Origin: Desulfomicrobium apsheronum
Lineage (GTDB): Bacteria > Desulfobacterota > Desulfovibrionia > Desulfovibrionales > Desulfomicrobiaceae
NCBI RefSeq assembly: GCF_900114115.1
Contig: NZ_FORX01000020.1
Coordinates: 23,429-87,428, forward strand
Length of the DNA: 64,000 nucleotides
Direction of reading: 5' to 3'
Shown: positions 52,591 to 61,520 of the stretch, piece by piece
How the letters are laid out: each line of letters opens with the position of its first letter
How positions within the stretch are numbered: position 1 is the first letter of the stretch
The notes under the pieces: model-generated
Databases searched by the model: none
What the model was told of the DNA's origin: nothing
The model's input: only the letters and a program-made list of their open reading frames with translations
Made by a program: the position numbers and the translations under genes

Positions 52591-52689
52591 GATTCATCTC
52601 CTTACCGTAAGAGTGTGCCGGGTCCTTCATTGACGCAGACATGATTCGATCATAGGGGCAACTGGACCTGAAAAACAAGGAGTTTTCCC

Positions 52690-53043
52690 ATGAAAGTCGC
52701 CATACCCACTATCGGAACGCGCGTTGATGAACATTTCGGCCATGCCCGCACCTTCACCATCCTCACTCTGGACGATTCCGGCCGAATCGTCGAAAATGAG
52801 ACCTTTCTCCCGCCTTCGGGCTGCGGATGCAAATCCACCGTGGGCGTGACCATGCAGGCCAAGGGCGTTGCCGTCATGCTGGTAGGCAACATCGGCCAGG
52901 GCGCCATAAACAAGATGGCCGAACACGGCATAAAGGTGATCCGCGGCTGCGAAGGCGAAATCCTCGACGTGCTCAAAAGCTGGACCGACGGGGACATTGA
53001 GGACAAGAACATTCTCTGCAATCACGAAGGCTGCACGCACTAG
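52690..53043 (+). CDS. NifX/NifB-C-terminal-type dinitrogenase cofactor biosynthesis domain protein
   Basis: The 117-residue Nitro_FeMo-Co family protein begins MKVAIPTIGTRVDEHFGHAR, with the conserved His-Phe-Gly-His motif. It continues AKGVAVMLVGNIGQGAINKM. Extra cysteines occur in GCGCKST and the C-terminal CNHEGCTH, which could bind a metal or Fe-S cluster. Such proteins are common in sulfate reducers without nitrogenase and belong with metal-cluster handling. It is followed by a YchJ-like gene 9 bases later. Confidence 0.88.
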   Translation: MKVAIPTIGTRVDEHFGHARTFTILTLDDSGRIVENETFLPPSGCGCKSTVGVTMQAKGVAVMLVGNIGQGAINKMAEHGIKVIRGCEGEILDVLKSWTDGDIEDKNILCNHEGCTH

Positions 53044-53052
53044 GAGATCATC

Positions 53053-53523
<471 letters not shown>

Positions 53524-53686
53524 CAGGCTGCTTAAAAACGGCGATCTGCTTCGTCACTGCAGAAAATCCAGACCCGAGCCTGTTTGAATACCCTTGCGGG
53601 CACACGTACGCTTCGGCCCTGAATTTTCTTTGTTCCTCGCATCTCACCATTTTTAAGCAGCCTGGAAATTTGTAGTTTTCCAGTCA
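53524..53686. mobile_element. Palindromic MITE-like element, copy 3, with GCTAG target duplication
   Basis: This 163-bp element starts CAGGCTGCTTAAAAACGGCG, has its opposite arm CATTTTTAAGCAGCCTGG, and ends in an AT-rich tail closing TCA. Inner arms GAAAATCCAGAC / CCCTGAATTTTC surround the centre. It is flanked by GCTAG at 53519-53523 and 53687-53691, the left copy including the stop codon of the YchJ gene. Confidence 0.8.
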
Positions 53687-53697
53687 GCTAGGACCCA

Positions 53698-54960
53698 ATG
53701 ACCGCAATTTTTTCCATCGTCTTCGTCTTCGCCGTCATGCTGACGGGAATCCGTCTCAAGCTGGGGCTGGGACTGTCCATCCTGGCGGGCAGCTTCGTGC
53801 TGGCCCTGCTGTTTGGCCTCTCGCCCCTGGCCTGGCTTGGCGCCATTCCTGATGCGCTCCTGACCGAAGAGACCTTTGTGCTCTGCGCCATCATCGCCGT
53901 CATCCTGGCCTTCAGTGCCCTGTATTCTGCTTCCGGCCAGTCGGAGCGCTTCATGCGCGCCATCCGCGCCCAAATCCGCTCCCGCTCGCTGCTGCTGGTC
54001 TTTTTTCCGGCGCTGATCGGCCTTTTGCCCATGCCCGGCGGGGCCATCTTCTCCGCGCCCATGGTCGAAAAGGCGGCCTCGGAACTGGCCATTCCCCAAA
54101 GGGACCAGGCCCTCATCAACTACTGGTTTCGGCACATCTGGGAGCTGGCCTGGCCCCTGTATCCCGGCCTGATCCTGGCTTCCTCCCTGGCGGGCATCCC
54201 GGTGACCGGGATCGTCGCGCTGCTTTGGGCGGGCCCGCTGGTGGCCATCGCCCTGGGCTGGCTCCTGATCCTGCGCCCGGCCCTGAAAAACGCGCCCCGG
54301 CTGCCCGCCATCGCGGCCAAGTCCCGCAATGGCCGGGACTGGCTCGGAGGCCTCCCGCTCTTCACCGCCATCGCCGGATCCATCGGCGGAGAATGGCTTT
54401 GCGCCGTGCTCTGGCCGGGCAGGCCCATGGAATACGGGGTCATCGCAGCCCTGATCCTGGCCTCCGGGGTCAGCCTGTTCATGGCCCAGGCCAAATGGAC
54501 GGCGGTGCTGCGGGAGGCGGGCAAGGACAACACCATGTCCCTTTTGGCCGTGGTCGGCGCCATCTTCATCTTCAAGGAAATCCTGCACCAGGGCCACGTC
54601 GTCGACGTCCTGGCGCAGACCCTCGGCGGAGGCCGCGCGATCTACGTCATGGCCATCGTCCTGCCCTTTCTGGTGGGCTTTGTGGCCGGTCTGACCATCG
54701 CCTTCGTGGGCGCGACCTTCCCGCTGCTCTTCGGACTCGCCCATTCCTCAGGCCAGCCCCATCTCATCCCGGTGATCCTGAGCCTTGGGATGTACGCCGG
54801 ATACGCGGGGATCATGTCCTCGCCGATGCACATATGCTACCTGATGACCTGCAACTACTTCCATCAGGACCCGGGCAAGCTCCTGCCGCGCATCCTTGTG
54901 CCCGGCCTTCTGCTCATTCCGGCGGGCGTGGTCGTGACCTTCCTCATGGTTCCGCGCTAG
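53698..54960 (+). CDS. DUF401-family integral membrane protein
   Basis: The 420-residue protein has about ten transmembrane segments (MTAIFSIVFVFAVMLTGIRL, LLLVFFPALIGLLPMPGGAI, IYVMAIVLPFLVGFVAGLTI). PMPGGAIFSAPM in the first half and HLIPVILSLGMYAGYAGIMS-SP in the second are typical of DUF401, a group within the ion transporter-like superfamily with two inverted halves. The substrate is unknown. No ribosome-binding site is clear; the start is the first ATG after the palindromic element, 7 bases beyond its target duplication, so the element may have replaced the native leader. Confidence 0.85.
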   Translation: MTAIFSIVFVFAVMLTGIRLKLGLGLSILAGSFVLALLFGLSPLAWLGAIPDALLTEETFVLCAIIAVILAFSALYSASGQSERFMRAIRAQIRSRSLLLVFFPALIGLLPMPGGAIFSAPMVEKAASELAIPQRDQALINYWFRHIWELAWPLYPGLILASSLAGIPVTGIVALLWAGPLVAIALGWLLILRPALKNAPRLPAIAAKSRNGRDWLGGLPLFTAIAGSIGGEWLCAVLWPGRPMEYGVIAALILASGVSLFMAQAKWTAVLREAGKDNTMSLLAVVGAIFIFKEILHQGHVVDVLAQTLGGGRAIYVMAIVLPFLVGFVAGLTIAFVGATFPLLFGLAHSSGQPHLIPVILSLGMYAGYAGIMSSPMHICYLMTCNYFHQDPGKLLPRILVPGLLLIPAGVVVTFLMVPR

Positions 54961-55058
54961 CGAGAGCCCCAAACTTCTGGAGCATCCGAAATACGGAGGC
55001 GCCACGTCTTGACTTCCGGTCCGAATATGGCACTCTTTACAGACCGGAGGGAACCAGC

Positions 55059-55340
55059 ATGAACATCACCAACGACATCAAGCCCGTGACCTATCTGAAG
55101 TCTCGGGCAGCCGAGCTTCTCAATCAGATCAATGAGACGCATCGGCCCGTGATCATAACCCAAAATGGCGAACCGCGAGCCGTATTGCAGGACCCGAAGA
55201 GTTACGAGAACATGCGCAACGCCATCGGCCTGCTGAAACTCATCTCAGCCGGTGAAACCGACGTCAGGGAAGGACGCGTGGTGGGGCACGACGATGTTTT
55301 CGACACCCTTGAAGACGACTTGAAGGCAGCCATGAAATGA
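55059..55340 (+). CDS. Phd/YefM-family antitoxin
   Basis: The 93-residue protein begins MNITNDIKPVTYLKSRAAEL and continues LNQINETHRPVIITQNGEPR, the Phd/YefM DNA-binding and dimer fold. The acidic C-terminus (DVFDTLEDDLKAAMK) would bind the toxin. CCGGAGG precedes ATG 55059. An inverted CCGGTC / GACCGG pair just upstream (about 55017-55048) could be its operator. It overlaps the toxin gene by 4 bases. Unlike the modules at 0.9-5.6 kb, this pair is intact. Confidence 0.9.
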   Translation: MNITNDIKPVTYLKSRAAELLNQINETHRPVIITQNGEPRAVLQDPKSYENMRNAIGLLKLISAGETDVREGRVVGHDDVFDTLEDDLKAAMK

Positions 55341-55663
55341 ACAGGACGCATCACGTCGTCTGGGCCGCCGTGGCCCGCAACGATCTCAAGCAGATCATCG
55401 ACCATATCGCCCAGGACAGCCCAGACGATGCGCTGCACATTCTTCACAAGATCAGACAGCGGGCAGCGGAACTTAAAGCCATGCCGGATCAAGGCAGGAT
55501 CGTTCCGGAATTGAAAGAACAGGGCATACAGACGTACCGCGAACTCATCGTCGCCCCGTGGAGAATCGTCTACAGGGTCTCGGACACAACGGTTTTTGTT
55601 TTGTCAGTCATCGATTCGAGGCGTAATGTCGAAGACATTCTGCTCGACAGACTCATCAAATAG
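55337..55663 (+). CDS. RelE/ParE-family toxin
   Basis: The 108-residue protein has the pattern VVWAAVARNDLKQIIDHIAQ ... ELKEQGIQTYRELIVAPWRI and VYRVSDTTVFVLSVIDSRRN of RelE/ParE toxins. The conserved (Y)RELIVAPWRIVYR core suggests the ParE branch (gyrase inhibitor) or a RelE-like mRNA interferase; these cannot be told apart here. It is translationally coupled to the Phd antitoxin. Confidence 0.9.
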   Translation: MNRTHHVVWAAVARNDLKQIIDHIAQDSPDDALHILHKIRQRAAELKAMPDQGRIVPELKEQGIQTYRELIVAPWRIVYRVSDTTVFVLSVIDSRRNVEDILLDRLIK

Positions 55664-55770
55664 CACAGCACGACACCAGCTTGTCCTGAGCGCTCCGCCC
55701 CTCAAGCACTGCCCGTGCAAACGGCCTGTACGCACTCCCCCTCCGTCATATCCGGCCGTTCGTACCCGTC

Positions 55771-56151
55771 CTACTGAAAAATCACGTCCGCACCCAAAAA
55801 CTTCTCGTAATCCACGCCCCAGGCCCGCATCTGCAGCAAGAGCGGGATGAGGCTGCGGCCCATGTCCGTCAGGGAATACTCGACGCGGGGCGGCACTTCG
55901 CGATAGACTTCGCGGTGTACCAGCCCGTCGGCTTCCAATTCGCGCAGCTGCCGGGTCAACATACGCTCGGTCACGTCGGCCATGCCCCGGCGCAGCTCCC
56001 CGAAGCGCACGGCCTCGGCCAGGGACAGGTGGTAAAGGATGATGGGCTTCCATTTTCCGCCGATGACCGCCAGGGTCAGCTCGAAATAGCAGCGGTAGCG
56101 TTTGCCGGAGATTTCCTTGATCTTGCAGGGCCGAGGCTGGTTTTCGTCCAT
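55771..56151 (-). CDS. HxlR-family transcriptional regulator
   Basis: The 126-residue MarR-like winged-helix protein has the family pattern LTLAVIGGKWKPIILYHLSL followed by RFGELRRGMADVTERMLTRQ and LRELEADGLVHREVYREVPP. A Cys in KRYRCYFELTLAVIGGKW corresponds to the redox- or electrophile-sensing Cys of YodB/HypR-type members. It is divergent from the flavoprotein-nitroreductase operon, which it most likely controls. Confidence 0.92.
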   Translation of the reverse strand: MDENQPRPCKIKEISGKRYRCYFELTLAVIGGKWKPIILYHLSLAEAVRFGELRRGMADVTERMLTRQLRELEADGLVHREVYREVPPRVEYSLTDMGRSLIPLLLQMRAWGVDYEKFLGADVIFQ

Positions 56152-56263
56152 TACTATACTCCATGTATGTACCGCACATTATAGACAGTACTTTTCATAA
56201 TCGCAGACATGTGATCTATCCGGACCTGCATCACGCAGTCAATCCAAACAAGGAGAGAAAAAT
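56152..56263. promoter_or_regulatory. Divergent promoter region between hxlR-type gene and reductase operon
   Basis: An AT-rich 112-base region contains the dyad-like GTATGTACCGCACATTATAG and ACAGTACTTTTCATAA. HxlR regulators commonly bind such imperfect AC/GT-rich dyads between their own gene and the target. AAGGAGAG serves the reductase gene. Exact operator bases cannot be fixed by eye. Confidence 0.4.
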
Positions 56264-56878
56264 ATGTACGTAGTCGCAGTCAACGGCAGCCCGCGCAAGG
56301 GCGGCAACACGGAAATCCTCTTGAACCACGCCCTTGAACCCCTCAAAAAGGCGGGCTGGGAAACGGAACTGGTGCAGGTCGGCGGACAGAATATCCGGGG
56401 CTGTCAGGCCTGCTACAAGTGCTTCGTGCGCAAGAATGGGCAATGTTCCATGAAAAAGGACGTCTTCAACGAAATCATGGAAAAACTCCTGCGCGCCGAC
56501 GCCCTCATCTTCGGCTCGCCGACCTATTTCGCCGATGTCTCCGCTGAACTCAAAGCCCTGATGGACCGCGCGGGCCTCGTCGCCCTGGCCAACGACCGCG
56601 CCTTCAAAGGCAAGATCGGGGCGGCCGTGGTGGCCGTGCGGCGCGGCGGCGCGACCCACGTCTATGACAGCATCAACCACATGTTCCTCATGAACCAGAT
56701 GCTCATTCCCGGCTCGGTGTACTGGAACATGGGCTACGGCCGCGACAAGGGCGAGGTCGAGGGGGATGCCGAAGGGCTTGGCAACATGAAGAATCTGGGG
56801 CAGACCATCGCCTGGCTGGGAGCGGCCATCAAACCGCATCTGGACAGCTTTCCGGCCCTGGAAACCGTGAGCGAATAA
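56264..56878 (+). CDS. NADPH-dependent FMN reductase/iron-sulfur flavoprotein-type
   Basis: The 204-residue flavodoxin-fold enzyme has the FMN phosphate loop VVAVNGSPRKGGNTEILLNH, the cysteine stretch IRGCQACYKCFVRKNGQCSM (C-x-x-C-x-x-C ... C, as in iron-sulfur flavoproteins) and IFGSPTYFADVSAELKALMD. It is the first gene of an operon with a ferredoxin-nitroreductase fusion and opposite an HxlR regulator. It probably handles quinones or nitro compounds. Confidence 0.9.
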   Translation: MYVVAVNGSPRKGGNTEILLNHALEPLKKAGWETELVQVGGQNIRGCQACYKCFVRKNGQCSMKKDVFNEIMEKLLRADALIFGSPTYFADVSAELKALMDRAGLVALANDRAFKGKIGAAVVAVRRGGATHVYDSINHMFLMNQMLIPGSVYWNMGYGRDKGEVEGDAEGLGNMKNLGQTIAWLGAAIKPHLDSFPALETVSE

Positions 56879-56889
56879 GGGGGACGACC

Positions 56890-57705
56890 ATGATCGACTT
56901 TCACATCGACAAGGACAAGTGCATCCAGTGCGGCGAATGCGCGGCCGACTGTCCGGCCGGCATCATCGAAATGAAGGAGTTCCCCGAGATTACCGACGAG
57001 GGGCGCTGCTACCGCTGCCAGCACTGCTACACCGTCTGCCCGACAGGGGCCGTGTCCATCCTGGGCCTGACGGCCGAGGACGGCGCGATGGAAAAAGAAC
57101 TGCCCTCTTCTGTGCAGATGACCGACCTGATCAAATGGCGTCGCTCCGTGCGGCGCTACAAGGACGAAAACGTTCCCAAGGCCCTCATCGACGAACTCGT
57201 CGATACCACCTGCCACGCGCCGACCGGGGTCAACGCCCAGGGCGTCGTGTTCACCGTGGTCCGGGACAAGGCCTTCATGGACACCCTGCGCCACGAGACC
57301 CTGGACCGCCTCGGAGCTCTGGCCGATGCCGGAAAGCTGCCGGAAGGGATCATCTCCCAGTACCTGGGCTTCGCCGTGAAGGCATGGCGGACGCACGGCC
57401 GCGACGTCATCTTCCGGGGCGCTCCGCACATGCTGCTGACGAGCACCCCGCCCGGCGTGCCCTGCGCGGTGCAGGACGCGCACATCGCCCTGACCACCTT
57501 CGAACTCCTGGCCAGCGCCCATGGCCTCGGCACCCTCTGGGACGGCATGTTCATGATGGCTCTGGCCATTTGCCCGCAGCTTCGAGAAACCCTGCGCATC
57601 CCGGCCGATCATTCCATCGGCTACGCGCTGCTCTTCGGCAGGCCGGACGTGCAGTATCACCGCCCCGTCAAAAGGGGCCCGGCCACGGTCAATATCCTCG
57701 AATAA
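56890..57705 (+). CDS. Nitroreductase with N-terminal 2x[4Fe-4S] ferredoxin domain
   Basis: The 271-residue protein has ferredoxin motifs CIQCGECAADCPAG and CYRCQHCYTVCPTG at about 13-60. A nitroreductase domain follows from about 80 (LIKWRRSVRRYKDENVPKAL, TTCHAPTGVNAQGVVFTVVR, FMN-binding Arg/Ser positions present). Such fusions let the flavoenzyme accept electrons from low-potential ferredoxin partners. It lies 11 bases after the FMN reductase gene and ends at a strong terminator. Confidence 0.93.
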   Translation: MIDFHIDKDKCIQCGECAADCPAGIIEMKEFPEITDEGRCYRCQHCYTVCPTGAVSILGLTAEDGAMEKELPSSVQMTDLIKWRRSVRRYKDENVPKALIDELVDTTCHAPTGVNAQGVVFTVVRDKAFMDTLRHETLDRLGALADAGKLPEGIISQYLGFAVKAWRTHGRDVIFRGAPHMLLTSTPPGVPCAVQDAHIALTTFELLASAHGLGTLWDGMFMMALAICPQLRETLRIPADHSIGYALLFGRPDVQYHRPVKRGPATVNILE

Positions 57706-57710
57706 AAAAA

Positions 57711-57750
57711 GGGCCGGAACGCTTGATACGCGTTCCGGCCTATCCCGTTT
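57711..57750 (+). terminator. Terminator of the reductase operon
   Basis: GGCCGGAACGC / GCGTTCCGGCC with a 7-base loop is flanked by an A-run on the left and TATCCCGTTTT on the right, directly after the nitroreductase stop. Confidence 0.85.
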
Positions 57751-57771
57751 TGCTACGGAGAAATTTTCCCC

Positions 57772-58638
57772 ATGGACACCACCGGCATCACCCTGGCCAT
57801 CCTCTCGGCCCTGTTCATGGGCACCATCGGCGTCTTCTCCAGAATCACCGAACTGCCCGCCGAAACCATCACCTTTTTCCGCCTCCTGCTCGGAGCCGGA
57901 TTCCTGGCCATCTTCCTCCTGGCCACCCGCCAGGCCGGGACGCTCAGACGCTGGCCGACCTGGCCCGTGATCGTCAACGGGGCGCTCCTGGCCGGGTTCA
58001 TCATCTTCTACGTGCAGGCCATGAACCTGACCTCCATGGCCAACGCCATCATGCTCGTCTATTTGGCCCCGGTCGCGGCATCGATCTTCGCGCATTGTTT
58101 CATGAGGGAGCGGCTCAATCTCGCAGGCTGGATTCTCATCGGCCTGGCTATGCTCGGCTTCGCGGCCATGATGGAATTCAGGCTCGATTTCGCGGACGGC
58201 TCGAACCATGCGGCGGGCCTGGGCCTGGCAGCCCTGGCCATGCTCTGCTACGCGAGCTTCATCCTCATGAACCGCCGCATCCGGCCCCACGTCCCGGTCA
58301 TGACCCGCGCCTTTTATCAACTTCTGGTCGGGGCCCTGGTCATGCTGCCCTTCTTCCTGCACACCCGGCCCGAAATCACCCCAGTAAACGGACTCTGGCT
58401 CCTGGCCACGGGCCTGATCCCAGGCTTCCTGGCCATCACCTTCGCCGTGGCGGCCCTAAGCCGCCTGCCCGCCGCCACCTTTGGCACCCTGGCCTATTTC
58501 GAACCCCTGGCCGTGGTCTTCTTCGGCTGGTCCCTGTTCGGAGAAAACCTGTCCGGCCTGCAACTGGCAGGCTGCGCCACCATTATGGGCACCGGCTGCG
58601 CCAAGGCCCTGATCGCGAGCCGGACAGGCTCATCCTGA
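57772..58638 (+). CDS. EamA-family (DMT) transporter
   Basis: The 288-residue protein has ten predicted transmembrane helices in two EamA halves. The first starts ITLAILSALFMGTIGVFSRI and contains NALLLVYLAPVAASIFAHCF-like segments (here NAIMLVYLAPVAASIFAHCF). The second contains AATFGTLAYFEPLAVVFFGW. Members export amino acids or other metabolites; the substrate here is unknown. ATG 57772 follows ACGGAG. Confidence 0.9.
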   Translation: MDTTGITLAILSALFMGTIGVFSRITELPAETITFFRLLLGAGFLAIFLLATRQAGTLRRWPTWPVIVNGALLAGFIIFYVQAMNLTSMANAIMLVYLAPVAASIFAHCFMRERLNLAGWILIGLAMLGFAAMMEFRLDFADGSNHAAGLGLAALAMLCYASFILMNRRIRPHVPVMTRAFYQLLVGALVMLPFFLHTRPEITPVNGLWLLATGLIPGFLAITFAVAALSRLPAATFGTLAYFEPLAVVFFGWSLFGENLSGLQLAGCATIMGTGCAKALIASRTGSS

Positions 58639-58942
58639 CCACACGGGCCTGCGACCCGGACTGTCGGCGCAAGAGAGTTGCGACAGCGCTACTGTAATTT
58701 CTTTCCTGGGTTGCGGCATCGCCCCGCAGACCTCGCGTAATCTCCCTTAAAATCCCCGCGATCTCTGATGCAACCGGGCATTGCAGCGTGTTTTCAAGGC
58801 AGCGTCGCGATGGCATCAGTGTTGCTTTGCATGAATTGACCAAGAACAAAGGTGGCCCGGTCCGCCCAAAAATGTCGAGCTTGATGTATCAATCCAAGCG
58901 GCCCTCGCGGCTGCATCCGTCCAATCGTCACATGGAGGAACA
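58639..58942. other. Intergenic region, no gene seen
   Basis: About 300 bases lie between the EamA gene and the CGGC gene. Frames are short and lack family features. A small imperfect hairpin (TGTCGGCGCAAGAGAGTTGC-GACA, near 58662-58685) may end the EamA transcript. Promoter for the next operon is presumably in the AT-richer 58800-58900 part. Confidence 0.5.
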
Positions 58943-59320
58943 ATGTCCAAAATAGGCCTCATCCGTTGCGAAAAAAATGAAGCAAAATGCCCTCTGACCT
59001 CCTGTTTCAAGGCGCTCTCCTCCGCTGCGGAAGGCTTTGCGGGCTGCGAGGAGCCGGAAATCGCGGGCGTTTTCACCTGTCGATGTCCGGGAGAAAACGT
59101 GGCAGACATGGCCAGGATACTCAAAAGCAAGGGCGCTGAACGCGTCCACTTCTGCACCTGCCTGTTCTCGCGCAAGGAGAAGGATGGCTGGGCGCTGGGA
59201 GACGGCTTTTGCGAGGATGTGGACCGGCTCGTCCACCAGGCCGCCGATGCGGCTGGAATCCCCTGCGTCAAGGGCACTGCGCACCTGCCGCATGGATATG
59301 TTCCGGAAGTGATCGAATAA
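58943..59320 (+). CDS. CGGC-domain protein
   Basis: The 125-residue protein starts KIGLIRCEKNEAKCPLTSCF and continues with EEPEIAGVFTCRCPGENVAD and ERVHFCTCLFSRKEKDGW, the CGGC domain pattern of conserved cysteines and His thought to bind metal. It is common in anaerobes. ATG 58943 has GGAGGA upstream. It is followed after 17 bases by a NifU-like gene, pointing to metal-cluster functions. Confidence 0.88.
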   Translation: MSKIGLIRCEKNEAKCPLTSCFKALSSAAEGFAGCEEPEIAGVFTCRCPGENVADMARILKSKGAERVHFCTCLFSRKEKDGWALGDGFCEDVDRLVHQAADAAGIPCVKGTAHLPHGYVPEVIE

Positions 59321-59337
59321 ACACAGAAGGGGTTTTC

Positions 59338-59778
59338 ATGGGCGACGATCTGGACCGCATCATTGAGGCCATGCAAAACACGATAAACGAAGACACGCGC
59401 GCGGCCTGGGGCGAGGAAGCCTACGAGCGCTGGGTCAACCCGCCCAACATGGGCTCCATGCCCGACGCCGACGGCACGGCGGAACTACGCGGCACCTGCG
59501 GCGACAGCATGGTCATCTCGCTCAGATTCGACGGGGATCGGGTCGGCGCGGCATCCTTTGAAACGGACGGCTGCGGCCCGAGTGTGGTCTGCGGTTCCCT
59601 TGCGGCGGAGATGGCCGTGGGCAAGACAGCCGAAGAGCTTTTCGACATCAGCGGCGAGATGGTCCTGGCCCGGGCCGGACAGATCCCCCAGGACCATCAC
59701 CACTGTGCCTTTCTGGCCGTCTCGACGCTGCACGAGGCACTCGGCAGATACATGCGCCTCGCCCTTGAGAAAAAATGA
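59338..59778 (+). CDS. NifU/IscU-like Fe-S scaffold protein
   Basis: The 146-residue protein has an N-terminal extension (about 1-50) with AWGEEAYERWVNPPNMGSM. The NifU_N fold shows TAELRGTCGDSMVISLRFDG (first Cys), ASFETDGCGPSVVCGSLAAE (second) and QIPQDHHHCAFLAVSTLHEA (third Cys after HH), so all three cluster-ligating cysteines are present. This divergent scaffold type is widespread in anaerobic deltaproteobacteria. No NifS partner is adjacent. Confidence 0.88.
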   Translation: MGDDLDRIIEAMQNTINEDTRAAWGEEAYERWVNPPNMGSMPDADGTAELRGTCGDSMVISLRFDGDRVGAASFETDGCGPSVVCGSLAAEMAVGKTAEELFDISGEMVLARAGQIPQDHHHCAFLAVSTLHEALGRYMRLALEKK

Positions 59779-59829
59779 CGGACAATTTTCACACAACTGC
59801 TCCCGTAAAAAACGGGAAGGAGGTCTGCG

Positions 59830-60129
59830 ATGCCAGCTGGTAACGGAACGGGACCCATGGGCATGGGCTCCATGACAGGACGCGGAGCCGGATATTGTTC
59901 CGGTTCAGGGACGCCGGGTTACGCGAACGGCGGAGGATTTGGCGGCGGTGGATTCGGATTCGGCGGCGGCAGAGGCCGCGGACGTCGCTTTTTCGCGGCA
60001 GGGCCGCAGGGTCGCTTCGGGCGGCAGGAAGCCTTTGACCCGGCCACCGAACAGACGCTCAAAGATCAGGTCAAAGCCCTGCAGTCCCAACTGGAAGCCA
60101 TTCAGCAACGTCTGGAAGAAATGAAATAG
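59830..60129 (+). CDS. DUF5320-family glycine-rich protein
   Basis: The 99-residue protein starts MPAGNGTGPMGMGSMTGRGA and GYCSG, the signature of DUF5320 proteins that accompany NifX-like and Fe-S genes in anaerobes. A Gly/Arg/Phe-rich middle (about 33-55) is followed by a C-terminal coiled coil (LKDQVKALQSQLEAIQQRLE). AAGGAGG precedes the ATG. Confidence 0.88.
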   Translation: MPAGNGTGPMGMGSMTGRGAGYCSGSGTPGYANGGGFGGGGFGFGGGRGRGRRFFAAGPQGRFGRQEAFDPATEQTLKDQVKALQSQLEAIQQRLEEMK

Positions 60130-60149
60130 CCGGACAACCGGGCACAAGA

Positions 60150-60188
60150 GAATGGCCGCTTCCCTCGGGGTCGCGGCCATTCATTTTT
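60150..60188 (+). terminator. Terminator of the CGGC-NifU-DUF5320 operon
   Basis: GAATGGCCGC / GCGGCCATTC with a 13-base loop is followed by ATTTTTG. It separates this operon from the convergent methyltransferase gene. Confidence 0.85.
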
Positions 60189-60210
60189 GTTCAATGGTTC
60201 CAAGCGGCCA

Positions 60211-61410
60211 TCACTGCTTCACGGCCCACACCGCATGCACGGGGTCGGAATGCTGGATCATGGGATAGTAGCGATCCCGGGCATCCATGGGCCGGGGCCA
60301 GCCACGATCCGAAAGGGTGAACACGTCCTTGAAACCGCCGCCGAGACGGAAGTACTCCGAGACCAGGGCCACGCGCTCGTACTCATGCAGCTCGGTCCAG
60401 ATGCGCACGGCCTGGTCCGGGAACCATCGATGCGAAAAGACCATGACGCACAGTCCGCCTGCTTCCAGCACCCGCGCGATCTCGGCGAAGACCTCAAGAG
60501 GCCTCGTCAGGTATTCCACGGACAGGCTGCAAACCACGGCGTCAAAGGCACCATCCGCGAAAGGCAGTTTCGGGTCGGCATTGAGGTCATGAACCACGTG
60601 GGACGACAGGGCCGGATTTTCGCTCATCTCCTCAGCGTTCATGCCCAGACCCGTGGCCCTGACACCACCGGGCAGATGCGACTCCCATCCAGCCATGAGA
60701 TCAAGAATCCTCTCCCGACCGGGCAAAAGACGCGAGTACACCTTGGCAATGTTCTCGCGCGACTGACTGTCCACGTGCGGGACCTTGCGCGGCGTAGCGT
60801 AGAATTCCGCGTCGCCGACACCCAGCGGCTTTTCCAGAGGCACGCCGAGGCCAAAATCCGTCCCTCTGTCCGTCTTGCGCTTCAGTCCCGGCCCGTCGGT
60901 CAGGGCGCAAAGCCAATCCTTGCACTGCCCGCCGAACTCCGCCTGCTTGGGCCACACCGCAAGAGGGGTGATCTCAAGCCGCGCCTCCACGTCAGCCAGC
61001 GGATGATTGAGATCGACGGTCAGCGTGTCGGCGCCGGTGTTTATGACACGAAAGGGCTGGATGTTCTGCGGGTAGATGCCGGGCAAGCCGCGCAGCACAC
61101 CCTGAGGATAGAATCGCCCCTGCAACGGCTCGATGGAGGCTTCCCCAACGGGGGCCTTGAATGCCTTGCGAGGCACGGTCATGACCTTCCTCATGTCCCG
61201 CACCGGCACATGCACGCCGGGCTGCAGATCGACAAGACGGGATTCCCCTTCCGTCATTCCCAGAATCTGTTTTTCAAGCCCGGCAGGAAAAACATCCCGC
61301 CACAGGTTCACGTTCTGAGCGTAAAAACTGTCCTCATGGCCAACGCCATGCTCCTCCCAGTGCAGACGGAACTGGATGTTGGCCAGGGTATCGGTCGAAA
61401 TGGCGGTCAT
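60211..61410 (-). CDS. SlyD-like domain fused to a SAM-dependent methyltransferase
   Basis: The 399-residue protein's N-terminal half (about 30-165) looks like an FKBP/SlyD-type module: FPAGLEKQILGMTEGESRLV, then FYPQGVLRGLPGIYPQNIQP and TLTVDLNHPLADVEARLEIT, which mirrors the SlyD 'NHPLAG' end. The C-terminal half is a class I methyltransferase with ERILDLMAGWESHLPGGVRA (motif I region), FADGAFDAVVCSLSVEYLTR and a CVMVFSHRWFPDQ strand. GGAGG precedes ATG 61410. The substrate is unknown; the prolyl isomerase-like module could present a protein substrate. Confidence 0.82.
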   Translation of the reverse strand: MTAISTDTLANIQFRLHWEEHGVGHEDSFYAQNVNLWRDVFPAGLEKQILGMTEGESRLVDLQPGVHVPVRDMRKVMTVPRKAFKAPVGEASIEPLQGRFYPQGVLRGLPGIYPQNIQPFRVINTGADTLTVDLNHPLADVEARLEITPLAVWPKQAEFGGQCKDWLCALTDGPGLKRKTDRGTDFGLGVPLEKPLGVGDAEFYATPRKVPHVDSQSRENIAKVYSRLLPGRERILDLMAGWESHLPGGVRATGLGMNAEEMSENPALSSHVVHDLNADPKLPFADGAFDAVVCSLSVEYLTRPLEVFAEIARVLEAGGLCVMVFSHRWFPDQAVRIWTELHEYERVALVSEYFRLGGGFKDVFTLSDRGWPRPMDARDRYYPMIQHSDPVHAVWAVKQ

Positions 61411-61520
61411 GGCTGCCTCCGGTTGTATTCACAAATAAATGACAAAATTTATCAATAAGAAACCTGGCCCGGCAGTCAAGCGGAGTTGCCAATATGAACG
61501 CCAAGCGTTATTAGTGATGC

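Noticed and set aside
56919..58697. 592-codon plus-strand frame across the nitroreductase and EamA genes
   Set aside because: It is an alternative frame of two well-supported genes and reads through the terminator between them; Arg/Pro/Gly-biased composition.
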